DNA of 64,000 nt from IMG/VR virus record IMGVR_UViG_3300050821_001858, positions 1 to 64,000 of that record; one strand, given 5' to 3'. The stretch comes from a virus. Made by a program: the position numbers and the translations under genes. Under the pieces are notes generated by a model. That model was not told where the DNA came from. It did not search any database and worked only from the letters and a program-made list of their open reading frames with translations. Positions 8,647 through 17,402 of the stretch are shown here, one piece after another; position 1 is the stretch's first letter; each line of letters starts with the position of its first letter.

Positions 8647-9213
8647 ATGGTTACAGCTAATGGAATTCCTCATGGCGTTCTTCTACAGAACCCTGAAAAT
8701 AACAATCTTTTAAGCCCGTTAAACTTCGTAATGAGGATTCAACGAGCCCCTTCGACCAACTGGTTCATCCAGAAGTTGAACATGCCGGGGGTCCAGTTAC
8801 GACCTGTCATACAGAATACACCATTTGCTGACATTTGGCAACCCGGTGATCATTTAACCTATTCCCCCTTCAAGATTCAATTCAGGGTTGATGAAAGCTT
8901 GCAAAATTACTTCGAATTGCTCAATTGGATCACGGCTTTAGGTCTACCCAAGGACTTTGATGGATATGCTGCACTTGCGAAGGAACCGGAGTGGACTGGC
9001 TTGGGGGTAAAATCTGATATCACCTTAACGATTCTTGACTCAGCACGCAATGCATTGTATACTGTCTACTTTCACGATTCATTCCCCATCGATCTATCGG
9101 ATATGAATTTTGATTTGACTCCCCAAGGTATCAACTATCAATTCGCATCAGCAACATTCCGTTATACAACTTATACGTTTGAAAAAGTCTATCGTCCTGA
9201 TGCTAACCCCTAA
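8647..9213 (+). CDS. gp19: Tail tube protein, gp19-type
   Basis: 188 residues. The pattern FVMRIQR, WFIQKLNMPGVQLRP, PGDHLTYSPFKIQFRVDE, LNWITALGLP and a C-terminal beta strand pair (IDLSDMNFDLTPQGINYQFASATF) follows the T4 gp19 tube fold, which builds the inner tail tube. It could instead be a tube-initiator paralogue. No ribosome site; a late box lies directly before the ATG. Confidence 0.75.
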   Translation: MVTANGIPHGVLLQNPENNNLLSPLNFVMRIQRAPSTNWFIQKLNMPGVQLRPVIQNTPFADIWQPGDHLTYSPFKIQFRVDESLQNYFELLNWITALGLPKDFDGYAALAKEPEWTGLGVKSDITLTILDSARNALYTVYFHDSFPIDLSDMNFDLTPQGINYQFASATFRYTTYTFEKVYRPDANP

Positions 9214-9222
9214 GGATAAATT

Positions 9223-9405
9223 ATGAAGTATTTTTGGAAACGTCTCTATGAAGTTGGTATCTTCTGGGGAGCAATGTTCACATTACTGATATTCATGCTT
9301 TTATTGCTCGTATCAACATCAATTGAAATTTTTCATTTCACTATCTTATTCGTGGTTGTAATGTTAATTGGTTTACTTGTCATCAAGTGTGGACATTGGG
9401 CGTGA
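9223..9405 (+). CDS. Small membrane protein
   Basis: 60 residues with two predicted transmembrane helices (about 11-32 and 37-56). AAGGA precedes the ATG. Co-transcribed with the tail tube gene. Function unknown; a holin role cannot be excluded but no lysis gene is adjacent. Confidence 0.6.
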   Translation: MKYFWKRLYEVGIFWGAMFTLLIFMLLLLVSTSIEIFHFTILFVVVMLIGLLVIKCGHWA

Positions 9406-9555
9406 AGGGCACCATCCAAGTTGATTCAACATTATCCAACGATATAGATATCTATATAGATATAATTCTTCATATCCGCCCTACATGGACATTATAGCGT
9501 CGTCCCCGGTAAAAGTCAAGCACTTTTTTATCACTTTTTCGTGATCGAAATTCTC

Positions 9556-9583
9556 TTGACATTTCAGCGATTTAGCGTATGAT
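9556..9583 (+). promoter_or_regulatory. Host-type promoter TTGACA-N16-TATGAT
   Basis: Strong -35 and -10 before the phosphoesterase. The predicted transcription start (about 9590) touches ATG 9591. The 150-bp gap upstream also holds an AT-rich repeat (TATAGATATCTATATAGATA). Confidence 0.8.
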
Positions 9584-9590
9584 CCCTTCT

Positions 9591-10310
9591 ATGAGAATTG
9601 TTTTCTTTTCCGACCTACATCTTACCCATTGGGAACGCATCATTGGCAATGAACGGCTTAATGAAAATCTTGAGCGTATTGTTGAGGAATGTACTGATGC
9701 TAACCCTGATTTGATCGTAAATCTTGGCGATACAGTCGAGGCTCCTGATTGGGAAGCTAATCCTAATTTTATGAAGGAGATGTTCGAAGGACTTCCCTAC
9801 TTTGAGATTATGGGCAATCATGATTTTTATCATGGTTCGTTTGGTTCAACTTGTGAAGTTCATAATATTGGAGATGATAAGCTTTTTCTTGGTACCTTAT
9901 GGACTAATTTTAGAAACAATCCTCTTGCTGCCATGGTCGCTCAGCGATCAATCAATGATTTCAGGCTCATTCGCGAATGCACGTCTGATGTAGCTATTAA
10001 TGCCTATCTTAGTGCGGTTGAGAAGATTAATGCGGAAAAACCAACGATTGTCTGTACTCATTTCCCGCCAGTAAAGGTTTGCGTCGATAATGTTCGTCAT
10101 CCGCCTGATATGTTGACTAATTACTTCGTTAATGACATGGCGGATTTGTTCGGACGTTCTCCACAAATCAAGATTTGGCTGGCTGGTCATACTCATGCTG
10201 ACTTCGATGTCACTGTTAGAGGAATTAGAGTTGTTTCTAATCAACTTGGTTATCCTTCGGAAAATTTTAATGATATTGAAGATTATCATCCTAAAGTCGT
10301 CTACACATGA
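9591..10310 (+). CDS. Calcineurin-like metallophosphoesterase
   Basis: 239 residues. Metal-binding motifs in order: SDLHLTH (N-terminus), NLGDTVE, GNHDFYHG, a C-terminal THFPP and AGHTHADF. Likely a cytoplasmic phosphodiesterase or phosphatase; the substrate cannot be told. ATG 9591 is chosen because the -10 overlaps the alternative ATG 9579. First gene of the rightward replication and recombination block; overlaps uvsY by 4 nt. Confidence 0.88.
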   Translation: MRIVFFSDLHLTHWERIIGNERLNENLERIVEECTDANPDLIVNLGDTVEAPDWEANPNFMKEMFEGLPYFEIMGNHDFYHGSFGSTCEVHNIGDDKLFLGTLWTNFRNNPLAAMVAQRSINDFRLIRECTSDVAINAYLSAVEKINAEKPTIVCTHFPPVKVCVDNVRHPPDMLTNYFVNDMADLFGRSPQIKIWLAGHTHADFDVTVRGIRVVSNQLGYPSENFNDIEDYHPKVVYT

Positions 10311-10762
10311 ACTTAGAAGAACTTGGAAATAAATGGGAACAAGATGGAAGGTTAAATCGTACTCAGCCTGCTTATGAAGCTGAACGAACACCCCATCTTC
10401 ATTCCGAATACCTGAAACTCTTAATGAAGGCTAGAGAGGCTTTTTCTAGGAGTGATGTTGTTTACAAAAAGCTTTATTCGGAAAAGTGGTATTACTATTC
10501 TATGGGTCCTCGAAATGATGAAGATGCTAAGCTTCGTGCCAAGACATGGAAAAGCATGCCTGTTCGGGGACAGAAGTACATCAAGCAAGATTTGCCGATG
10601 ACGCTTGACGGAGACGAAGATATCATCAACGCCAAGTTGGTTCGGGACTTTGACCAGAATTTTGTACAGGCTCTTGAAGAGATTGTCAAGCAGATAAACA
10701 ACCGGGGTTTCTATATCACGGGAATGATCGAGTGGGCGAAATTCCAGGCTGGTGTGAAATGA
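10307..10762 (+). CDS. uvsY: Recombination mediator UvsY
   Basis: 151 residues (T4: 137). UvsY loads UvsX recombinase on gp32-coated ssDNA. The helical central region (YLKLLMKAREAF, KWYYYSMG) and the C-terminal motif INNRGFYITGMIEWAKFQAG parallel T4 UvsY (IKSRGFAIKHI...FEAGK). It lies beside uvsW, as in T4. Confidence 0.88.
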   Translation: MNLEELGNKWEQDGRLNRTQPAYEAERTPHLHSEYLKLLMKAREAFSRSDVVYKKLYSEKWYYYSMGPRNDEDAKLRAKTWKSMPVRGQKYIKQDLPMTLDGDEDIINAKLVRDFDQNFVQALEEIVKQINNRGFYITGMIEWAKFQAGVK

Positions 10763-10977
10763 GTGATATTACGTTTTTTAAGTTAAGAGAAAAAGATTGT
10801 GAGTTTTCATATTTAATTGATTTTTATATGATAAAACAGATTGCTTTTAGTATAGATTTACAACCATATTATAATTATGCAACTGATGCTTTTGATTTGT
10901 TTCCTCAATATATTTCCCCACATATAAATGGATTAATTTCTGCTCTTTGGTCGCATGGATATTTCGATAAAGAATAA
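10759..10977 (+). CDS. Small protein, unknown
   Basis: 72 residues; ATG overlaps the uvsY stop (ATGA). Aromatic and acidic, with FSYLIDFYMIKQIAFSIDL. AT-rich relative to its neighbours, which may indicate a late insertion between uvsY and uvsW. No known domain. Confidence 0.65.
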   Translation: MSDITFFKLREKDCEFSYLIDFYMIKQIAFSIDLQPYYNYATDAFDLFPQYISPHINGLISALWSHGYFDKE

Positions 10978-12487
10978 CAATGCCGTCTATAGTGTTGTTG
11001 AATGTGATGATGGTATAGCACAAGATTTGACAGATTATTTCACTTTCGAGGCACCGGGTGCCAGATATATCATAGCACGAGCCAAGAAATACGAAAGAGA
11101 AACCGGCAAAAAGAACAAGTTCTACAAGTGGGACGGTAAAATTCATCTCTTCTCTAAGAAGACTAATCGTATCTATGCTGGTCTAGACGAGCGAATTAGA
11201 CAGTTTGCTGAAGAACGAGATTTGTCATTCCAGGCTCCCCTCAAGACTAAGAACCCTTTCACCAAAGAAGAAGCACGTCGCTTTATTGAAAGCTTGGATA
11301 TTCCCGAGAAGTTCAAGGAGCGTTATTACCAAATCGACACTTTCATTGAAGCTGTACAGAATAGGCGAATGCTTATTCTGTCGCCTACGTCTAGCGGTAA
11401 GTCGATGATGATCTATTTCTTGACCCGTTGGTACCTTCAGGATGCAACCAAGCGTGTTTTGATCATTGTACCGTCGATTGGTCTGGTTAACCAGATGCAT
11501 ACCGACTTTGTAGACTATGGTTATGAAGAGAGCCTTGTCTATCGGATTATGGGGGGAATGCCTAAGGATGCCACCCCCCGAGTATATATTTCGACTTGGC
11601 AGTCGATCTACGACCTCCCTTCCGATTATTTCCTCCAATTCGGGACGGTTATCTGCGACGAGGTTCATGGAGCAGAAGCCAAGTCGATTAAGGGTATCAT
11701 GGAAAAGCTTACCGATTGTCATCACCGGTTTGGCTTTACTGGTACCCTGAAGGATACCTTGTGCCATCGATTAGTTCTGGAAGGGTTATTTGGCTCTGTC
11801 TATCAGGCAATCACCACCAAGGAACTAATCGAGCAGGGGTATGCATCTGATTTAAAAATAAAGTGCCTGTTATTAAAACACAGCGCCGAAAACGCCAAGA
11901 AGGTGTCTAGAGCCACCTACGCCGAAGAATTAAAGTACATCGTTGATAATAACCCTAGGAATGAATTCATAAAAAACTTGACATTGAGTTTAAAGGGGAA
12001 TATAATGGTATTATTCAGATTAGTTGAGGAACATGGAAGGGTCCTTTATAGTTTGATTAAGAACCAGACGAATCAACCAGTTTACTTTATATCGGGGGCA
12101 ACTCCGGGAGAAGAAAGGGAGCAAATTCGTAAGATCGTTAACAGCGAACAAAACGCTATATTGATTGGAAGTGTTGGATGTATTTCTACAGGTATTAACA
12201 TACCTAACATCCATAATATTGTATTTGCAAGTCCGTATAAAAGCCGAATTAGAGTGTTACAGTCCATAGGTAGAGGATTACGCCTTTCTGACCGTGATTT
12301 AACGGTCTATGACATAGCTGATGATTTGTCCTACAAACGCCACCAAAATTTTTCTTTATTGCATTTTGTCGAACGTGTCAAAATCTATAATGAGGAAAAA
12401 TTCGATTACAAAGTTTATAGGATCGATTTAAAAAATGCCGAATTATCTAGACAAGGAAAAATTCTTTCAGGAGGTAGTGAAGTTTAA
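10955..12487 (+). CDS. uvsW: UvsW RNA-DNA/DNA helicase
   Basis: 510-residue SF2 helicase that unwinds R-loops and branched DNA and shifts T4 from origin- to recombination-dependent replication. Walker A LSPTSSGKS (about 142), DEVH box (CDEVHGAE, about 235) and motif VI (QSIGRGLRLSD, about 445) are intact. The N-terminal substrate domain (KFYKWDGKIHLF) is also typical. Overlaps both neighbours (23 and 53 nt). Confidence 0.95.
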   Translation: MDISIKNNNAVYSVVECDDGIAQDLTDYFTFEAPGARYIIARAKKYERETGKKNKFYKWDGKIHLFSKKTNRIYAGLDERIRQFAEERDLSFQAPLKTKNPFTKEEARRFIESLDIPEKFKERYYQIDTFIEAVQNRRMLILSPTSSGKSMMIYFLTRWYLQDATKRVLIIVPSIGLVNQMHTDFVDYGYEESLVYRIMGGMPKDATPRVYISTWQSIYDLPSDYFLQFGTVICDEVHGAEAKSIKGIMEKLTDCHHRFGFTGTLKDTLCHRLVLEGLFGSVYQAITTKELIEQGYASDLKIKCLLLKHSAENAKKVSRATYAEELKYIVDNNPRNEFIKNLTLSLKGNIMVLFRLVEEHGRVLYSLIKNQTNQPVYFISGATPGEEREQIRKIVNSEQNAILIGSVGCISTGINIPNIHNIVFASPYKSRIRVLQSIGRGLRLSDRDLTVYDIADDLSYKRHQNFSLLHFVERVKIYNEEKFDYKVYRIDLKNAELSRQGKILSGGSEV

Positions 12488-13070
12488 TGAAGCTAGGAAG
12501 CTAAACCCCGATGCTCAGATGAGCAACTATATTGGGGAATGTATTATGAGGATTTGTAATGGATTGGCTCAACGACCTAATTTTCATTCCTATACGTACA
12601 TAGGGGAAATGGTGGAGGATGCTATCGAAGACTGTATAGCTGCAATCAAAAACTTTGATCCAGCTAAGTCTAGCAATCCTTATGGTTATTGTACACAAGT
12701 AGCGTGGTTTGCTTTTGTTCAAAGAATTCATTTGGAGAAGAAACAACAATACTTGAAACATAAGAATTATCAAAATCAGTTCATTATAAATGACCTTATG
12801 AATTCCGAAACTCCGACGACCGAAAGGTTGAAGTGGGCTGAGACTTCGAACCAGATAATCACCGATTTTGAGCGCACGATGAAAAAATCCTTGACAAAAA
12901 CCAAAAACAAGAATAAGATCAAGGAGATAGAAGTGGAGACTACCGATGACAGACATGAAAAACAACCTGATGATCCCCGAGATCGTAAAAAACCACGGCG
13001 AGGTCCTGCAAAGGGAAGCAAGAAACCACGTGCAGCAAAACGAGCAGGAAAACCGGGCAAAAACGCTTGA
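12435..13070 (+). CDS. gp55: Late sigma factor gp55
   Basis: 211 residues. The core (FDPAKSSNPYGYCTQVAWFAFVQRI) matches the sigma-2-like region of T4 gp55, which directs RNA polymerase to TATAAATA late promoters. The C-terminal 45 residues are Lys/Arg/Pro-rich and lack the SLDFLYE-like clamp-binding motif of T4 gp55. The last 125 nt overlap another ORF in a different frame, so the tail may be overprinted. Confidence 0.88.
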   Translation: MPNYLDKEKFFQEVVKFNEARKLNPDAQMSNYIGECIMRICNGLAQRPNFHSYTYIGEMVEDAIEDCIAAIKNFDPAKSSNPYGYCTQVAWFAFVQRIHLEKKQQYLKHKNYQNQFIINDLMNSETPTTERLKWAETSNQIITDFERTMKKSLTKTKNKNKIKEIEVETTDDRHEKQPDDPRDRKKPRRGPAKGSKKPRAAKRAGKPGKNA

Positions 13071-13149
13071 GCAGATTCGAGACTATTGTATCGATGTTTT
13101 GAACAAGTATTACGCTCGGACTAATTCCAAGCGTAAGAAGGTAGCTTAA
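12946..13149 (+). CDS. Small helical protein, unknown
   Basis: 67 residues (MTDMKNNLMIPEIVKNHGEV...), amphipathic helix with a basic end. Begins inside gp55 and continues 79 nt beyond it; its stop overlaps the next ATG (TAATG). It does not resemble T4 gp33 to me. AAGGAGATAGAAG lies upstream but distant. Confidence 0.55.
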   Translation: MTDMKNNLMIPEIVKNHGEVLQREARNHVQQNEQENRAKTLEQIRDYCIDVLNKYYARTNSKRKKVA

Positions 13150-13391
13150 TGTTTGAAATAGGAGCAATAATGGAAATTGGAGATGGTGTTTGGGTAACTT
13201 TACCCGAGGGTACGACGTTAGTGTGTCCTAACCCTTATTGGAATGGAGACTGGCCAGAAACACAATTCAATTATCGAGTGAAGCTTAAGAAGGCAATGAG
13301 TGTACAATTAGGTGGTCATAAGGAATGGGTCCAGGCTGAAGTTCTGGAAGTCCTTCCTAAGGAAACTAAGCTAAAGAAGAGAGGAAAATGA
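13149..13391 (+). CDS. Small protein, unknown
   Basis: 80 residues, beta-rich (GDGVWVTLPEGTTLVCPNPYW, NYRVKLKKAMSVQL). Two starts are possible: ATG 13149, coupled to the upstream stop, or ATG 13170 with AGGAG 6 nt before it. Function unknown. Confidence 0.65.
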   Translation: MFEIGAIMEIGDGVWVTLPEGTTLVCPNPYWNGDWPETQFNYRVKLKKAMSVQLGGHKEWVQAEVLEVLPKETKLKKRGK

Positions 13392-13392
13392 A

Positions 13393-13797
13393 ATGGCACA
13401 GATGATTAATGTATTTCATGATGTGAAAGCACGATACCAAACTGATGTTTTGGTTCGGGCGTTGACACATTATAAGGAAGAGCATGTTAAGGAATATAAG
13501 CTTGCTCTTGATGCCTATCGACTTGCAATTCGTAAGAAGATCAAGGAATTGAATAAGCAGTTCAAGAACAAGTTTACCAATATTCAAGACTTTAAGCTTG
13601 AGTGGAATCTTTTTGCTCCGGTCAATGTCGAAAGTGCATATGATAAGTTGATTGTCAACTTCAAGAATATGAATTCGGATGCTGTTGATTTGGATATGAC
13701 GCAAGCCAATTGTATTTTGAATAACGATTGGGATTGGGCTCATGCAGCTAAGACTTCGAATTCGTTTTATATGATGGAAGCGGGTTCGGCACGATGA
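13393..13797 (+). CDS. Hypothetical protein
   Basis: 134 residues, mostly helical (YKEEHVKEYKLALDAYRLAIRKKIKELNKQF). GAGGAAA ribosome site. Located between gp55 and gp47; no family recognised. Its stop overlaps the ATG of a 39-residue membrane protein. Confidence 0.7.
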   Translation: MAQMINVFHDVKARYQTDVLVRALTHYKEEHVKEYKLALDAYRLAIRKKIKELNKQFKNKFTNIQDFKLEWNLFAPVNVESAYDKLIVNFKNMNSDAVDLDMTQANCILNNDWDWAHAAKTSNSFYMMEAGSAR

Positions 13798-13913
13798 CAG
13801 CATTTTTCACCTTGATTGGATTGGTAGTATTCTTTTTGTTACTACCATGTAAGTATGATCCAGCAATCCGGTTAAAGGAATGGACAAGTGGGAAGAATCG
13901 CTCTAATAACTGA
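13794..13913 (+). CDS. 39-residue membrane protein
   Basis: Starts with ATGA overlap at the previous stop and reads MTAFFTLIGLVVFFLLLP, one clear transmembrane helix, then a short basic tail. The last 26 nt overlap the gp47 start and contain its ribosome site (AAGGAA). Confidence 0.55.
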   Translation: MTAFFTLIGLVVFFLLLPCKYDPAIRLKEWTSGKNRSNN

Positions 13914-14919
13914 CAGTCACTTTGGTAACCGGGGAGACGATCCTCGCTTACTTGAAAACCTTAGACGCTTTAGTGAAGAATTGTTTTTTCCTACTCTGGA
14001 ACGAGAAGGCATCAAAACAGTTATTCATTTAGGGGATATGTTTGATCGTCGTAAATACTTAAATACTCAGGTTGCTAAGGTTGCGAGGGAATGTTTTATC
14101 GATCCTGTTCGTAAAGGTTATGATTTTCATTGGATAATTGGTAATCATGACACTTTTTATCACGATAGTAACGATACTAACGCTGCCCGCGAGTTTTACC
14201 CTTATCTTAACTATTATGAAGATGCTACTGACGTAGTTATTGAGGGATTACCAATTTTATTTGTTCCTTGGATTACACATGAGAACAAAGAGAGAACGCA
14301 TCAAGCTATACGTGAGACTAAAGCAAAGTTTGTTATGGGGCATTTGGAGTTACGAAACTTTGAAATGCATGCAAAAGGACAGGTAAACGAAAATGGCGAC
14401 GATCCTGAACGTTACTACAAGTTTGAACGTGTTTTCACCGGGCATTTTCATCACAAATCTAACAATGATAATATATATTACTTGGGAGCTAGCGCGGAAT
14501 ATACTTGGAATGATTATGACGATCCAAGGGGATTTCATCTATTTGACACCGATACTAAAGAATTGGAGTTTATTCAAAACCCGTATCACATGTTTAGTCG
14601 TATTTATTACTATTCGGGAATGGATGTCCCGAATGTTTCGGATAAGTACGTTCAGCTTTACGTCAAAGTCGGTTACTCCCCGAAGGAACTAGAATTATTT
14701 ATAAGTAACTTACATAATCAGAAGCCGATTAATGTTGAGATTGCTTATGAGACTGATGGTTATATTGCTGATATAGAACTGGCTAATATTGATGGAAAGA
14801 ACGCCCTTGATTTGCTTTTATTTGAGATCGAGGATACAGAACTTCCAATTAACAAAGAAAAGACAATAGAAATCGCAACAGATTTATATAAAAGGGCATA
14901 TGAGATTACTGTTTCATAA
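13888..14919 (+). CDS. gp47: Recombination nuclease subunit gp47 (SbcD/Mre11-like)
   Basis: 343 residues. Phosphoesterase motifs: TDSHFGN (about 8), HLGDMFDRR, GNHD (about 85), GHLELR, TGHFHHKS (about 185). With gp46 it forms the Mre11/Rad50-type nuclease that resects DNA ends. Starts with GTG (AAGGAA 7 nt before); overlaps gp46 by 20 nt. Confidence 0.94.
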   Translation: MGRIALITDSHFGNRGDDPRLLENLRRFSEELFFPTLEREGIKTVIHLGDMFDRRKYLNTQVAKVARECFIDPVRKGYDFHWIIGNHDTFYHDSNDTNAAREFYPYLNYYEDATDVVIEGLPILFVPWITHENKERTHQAIRETKAKFVMGHLELRNFEMHAKGQVNENGDDPERYYKFERVFTGHFHHKSNNDNIYYLGASAEYTWNDYDDPRGFHLFDTDTKELEFIQNPYHMFSRIYYYSGMDVPNVSDKYVQLYVKVGYSPKELELFISNLHNQKPINVEIAYETDGYIADIELANIDGKNALDLLLFEIEDTELPINKEKTIEIATDLYKRAYEITVS

Positions 14920-16648
14920 AATGGAGATGTCAAATTTTATGTCGTTTGGGGCAGTACCTCAACCGATTATTCTTGATAGTTATCCTTTAACTATGGTATC
15001 GGGACCAAATGGTGTTGGAAAAACATCAGCGTTTCTTGATGGTATTTGTTATGCTTTGTATGGTAAGAATTTTCGTCAGGTTAATGTTGACAATCTTACC
15101 AATATTCATAATAATGCAGGTCAGGTTGTGAAGTTGTGGTTTTCGATTAATGGGGTGGAGTATATTGTTGAACGTAGTGACAAGGGTTTAAAGTTATGGA
15201 AAGAAGGCGAGCCTATTCGATTGGACGTTGGTAAGCTTGAAGCCCAAGCTATGTTTCAGTCAATTATTCAAATTGATAAAGCAACATTTATCCAAATGGT
15301 GCTTATGGGCGTTAAATTTACTTCCTTTATGGATATGAAAGCTGACGCTCGCCGTAAGATTGTTGAAGAGTTATTAGACCTTACTGTTTTCACTGTAATG
15401 AATGAAGATTTGAATGAACAAATTAAAGTTAATAAAGCTTCAATTGATGTTGTTGGACATGAGATTGATAAGATCAATGATCGTATTCGTTTGATGGATA
15501 ACTTTTATAATAGTACAAAGACCGATGCTGATAAAGAACGAGATCGTAAAGAAGAACAAATCGATAATTGGAATGACGAACTCGTTATTCAGTTGGGAAA
15601 AAAAGAAGATTTGTTCAAAAAATATGATGAACTTCGGTTGTCTTTATTTGTCAAAGTTGAAGGTAAAAAGCGCGCCCAGAGCAAGGTAGATATTGTTCAA
15701 GGTAAAATTCAAGATGCTCGTTCGATCCTATATAAGTTTGAGCATGTGGTGAATGTTGTCAATAACGAGAATGAGTTTCTGAATGACAATACTGTTTGCC
15801 CGACTTGTACTCAGCCTATTGATGAAGGATTTCGAGCGACGAAGATTGAAACCAATGATGTTCGTAAGCAAGAGCAAATTGATAGAATTGAAAGTCTTAA
15901 GAACCTTATTGAAAAGTTTAGTGTCGAATTGATTGAATATGAGAATATTAGTGATCAAGTTGATGAGATAGCTGATCAAATTAGAAAGGTAGGTAATGAT
16001 ATTTCTCTTATTAATGAGAATATTAAGAATGCTCGGCTTGATATTGAAGCGATGAAACAGAAAAAAAGTATTACTGATCGCTCGGAATATAATGCTTTAA
16101 TTAAGTTGCGTAATGATACTGAAGAAAAGCTGACGGATGAGAAAGATACGAAACGTTCCCTTGAATTTCTCAAGGTTATGCTTAAGGATACTGGTATTAA
16201 GACACAGATTATTAAGTCTTATCTTCCAAGATTGAATGGTTATATCAGTGATTACCTTGAAAACGTAATGCAGGTAAGTCTTCAGTATGAGTTGGATGAA
16301 AATTTCAATGGTAAGGCTACGTTGCCAAACCGAGAAAACTTTGAGTTTAATTCATTCTCGGAAGGTGAAAAAGCCCGTATCTCTCTTGCTATCATGTTTG
16401 CTTGGCGAAAGATTGCCAAGGATCGAGGGGCAATTGATACCAATCTTTTGATTATGGATGAAATCCTTGATGGAAGTTTGGATGATCAGGGTATTGATGC
16501 TGTGTTACAAATTCTTAATGCAGTGAATAAAGATGAGAACTATATCGTGATTTCGCCGCGTCAGCGTGAGTTTGCGAACGTCAATATTCGGGAGTTGCGT
16601 TTCAGTAAACCTAACGCTTTCACGGAAATTGACGAAATTCTCCCGTAA
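14900..16648 (+). CDS. gp46: Recombination nuclease subunit gp46 (SbcC/Rad50-like)
   Basis: 582-residue SMC-type ATPase. Walker A SGPNGVGKTS (about 35), long coiled coils, zinc hook CPTC near residue 300, signature FSEGEKARISLA and Walker B LLIMDEILDG near residue 520. Partner of gp47 in end processing and host DNA degradation. Confidence 0.95.
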   Translation: MRLLFHKMEMSNFMSFGAVPQPIILDSYPLTMVSGPNGVGKTSAFLDGICYALYGKNFRQVNVDNLTNIHNNAGQVVKLWFSINGVEYIVERSDKGLKLWKEGEPIRLDVGKLEAQAMFQSIIQIDKATFIQMVLMGVKFTSFMDMKADARRKIVEELLDLTVFTVMNEDLNEQIKVNKASIDVVGHEIDKINDRIRLMDNFYNSTKTDADKERDRKEEQIDNWNDELVIQLGKKEDLFKKYDELRLSLFVKVEGKKRAQSKVDIVQGKIQDARSILYKFEHVVNVVNNENEFLNDNTVCPTCTQPIDEGFRATKIETNDVRKQEQIDRIESLKNLIEKFSVELIEYENISDQVDEIADQIRKVGNDISLINENIKNARLDIEAMKQKKSITDRSEYNALIKLRNDTEEKLTDEKDTKRSLEFLKVMLKDTGIKTQIIKSYLPRLNGYISDYLENVMQVSLQYELDENFNGKATLPNRENFEFNSFSEGEKARISLAIMFAWRKIAKDRGAIDTNLLIMDEILDGSLDDQGIDAVLQILNAVNKDENYIVISPRQREFANVNIRELRFSKPNAFTEIDEILP

Positions 16649-16652
16649 CCCC

Positions 16653-16681
16653 TTGACAACATTCAGATTTTGGTGTAAGGT
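16653..16681 (+). promoter_or_regulatory. Possible host-type promoter TTGACA-N17-TAAGGT
   Basis: Good -35 and spacing, but the -10 touches ATG 16682, so a transcript from it would start inside the gene. May serve genes further downstream or be fortuitous. Confidence 0.35.
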
Positions 16682-17095
16682 ATGCGTTGTGTAATTGCAG
16701 GAAGTCGTTCAATCACGAGCTATGATGCAGTCTGTGAAGCGATTAAGGAATCGCGATACGATATTACCGTGGTAGTCTCCGGTGGAGCGAGGGGTGTCGA
16801 TCTCTTGGGGGAGCGGTGGGCTAAGGAGCGCGGCATTCCTATCGAGACGCATAACGCCATATGGCGTCGAGAGGATGGAAGTTATAATCCGGGAGCCGGT
16901 TTGATACGCAATACTGAGATGGCGCGAGTAGCCGATGCCGGAATTATTGTTTGGGATGGTCATAGTAATGGTTCTCGTGATATGTCGGAGAAGTTGATTA
17001 AGGCTCGTAAACCTTGTTTTATTTATATGTATACAGCAGAAGAGCCTGAAAGTCAAGAAGAAAAGCTTTGGGATATGATATATGAAGAAAATTGA
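16682..17095 (+). CDS. SLOG-family protein (YspA/DprA-like)
   Basis: 137 residues with the Rossmann-like SLOG fold signature: MRCVIAGSRSITSY at the N-terminus and VVSGGARGVDLLGERWAKERGI. Related cellular proteins bind nucleotides or nucleotide-derived ligands; the phage role is unknown. Overlaps the next gene by 14 nt. Confidence 0.8.
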   Translation: MRCVIAGSRSITSYDAVCEAIKESRYDITVVVSGGARGVDLLGERWAKERGIPIETHNAIWRREDGSYNPGAGLIRNTEMARVADAGIIVWDGHSNGSRDMSEKLIKARKPCFIYMYTAEEPESQEEKLWDMIYEEN

Positions 17096-17402
17096 AAGAA
17101 CTGATAGTACGACAATTGTGTTTGAATATCTTTTTCATGTTATCAAAGATGAAAAAGAAGCTGATAATGTTTTGAAGGACGTTACTAGTGAGCGGTTTTT
17201 TGAATTTCAACGGTTTGTAGATGAGAAAACATTTGCTCCTTGGGTAGCATTCGGTATTCCAAACAATAAGCGAACGACGATAAATGAGTTATTGAAGTAT
17301 TGTTGTCCTATTGAAATGTTAGCGAAATATCCAAAGTTAGGGTATGTAAAAGTACCTACAGCAGCGGATAAGTTTTTTGGAATGGTGAAAAATGAAGTAT
17401 GA
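17082..17402 (+). CDS. Hypothetical protein
   Basis: 106 residues, charged N-terminal half then a more hydrophobic C-terminal half (CCPIEMLAKYPKLGYVKVPTA). No domain recognised. Overlaps both neighbours, so it is co-translated with the SLOG protein and deformylase genes. Confidence 0.7.
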   Translation: MKKIERTDSTTIVFEYLFHVIKDEKEADNVLKDVTSERFFEFQRFVDEKTFAPWVAFGIPNNKRTTINELLKYCCPIEMLAKYPKLGYVKVPTAADKFFGMVKNEV

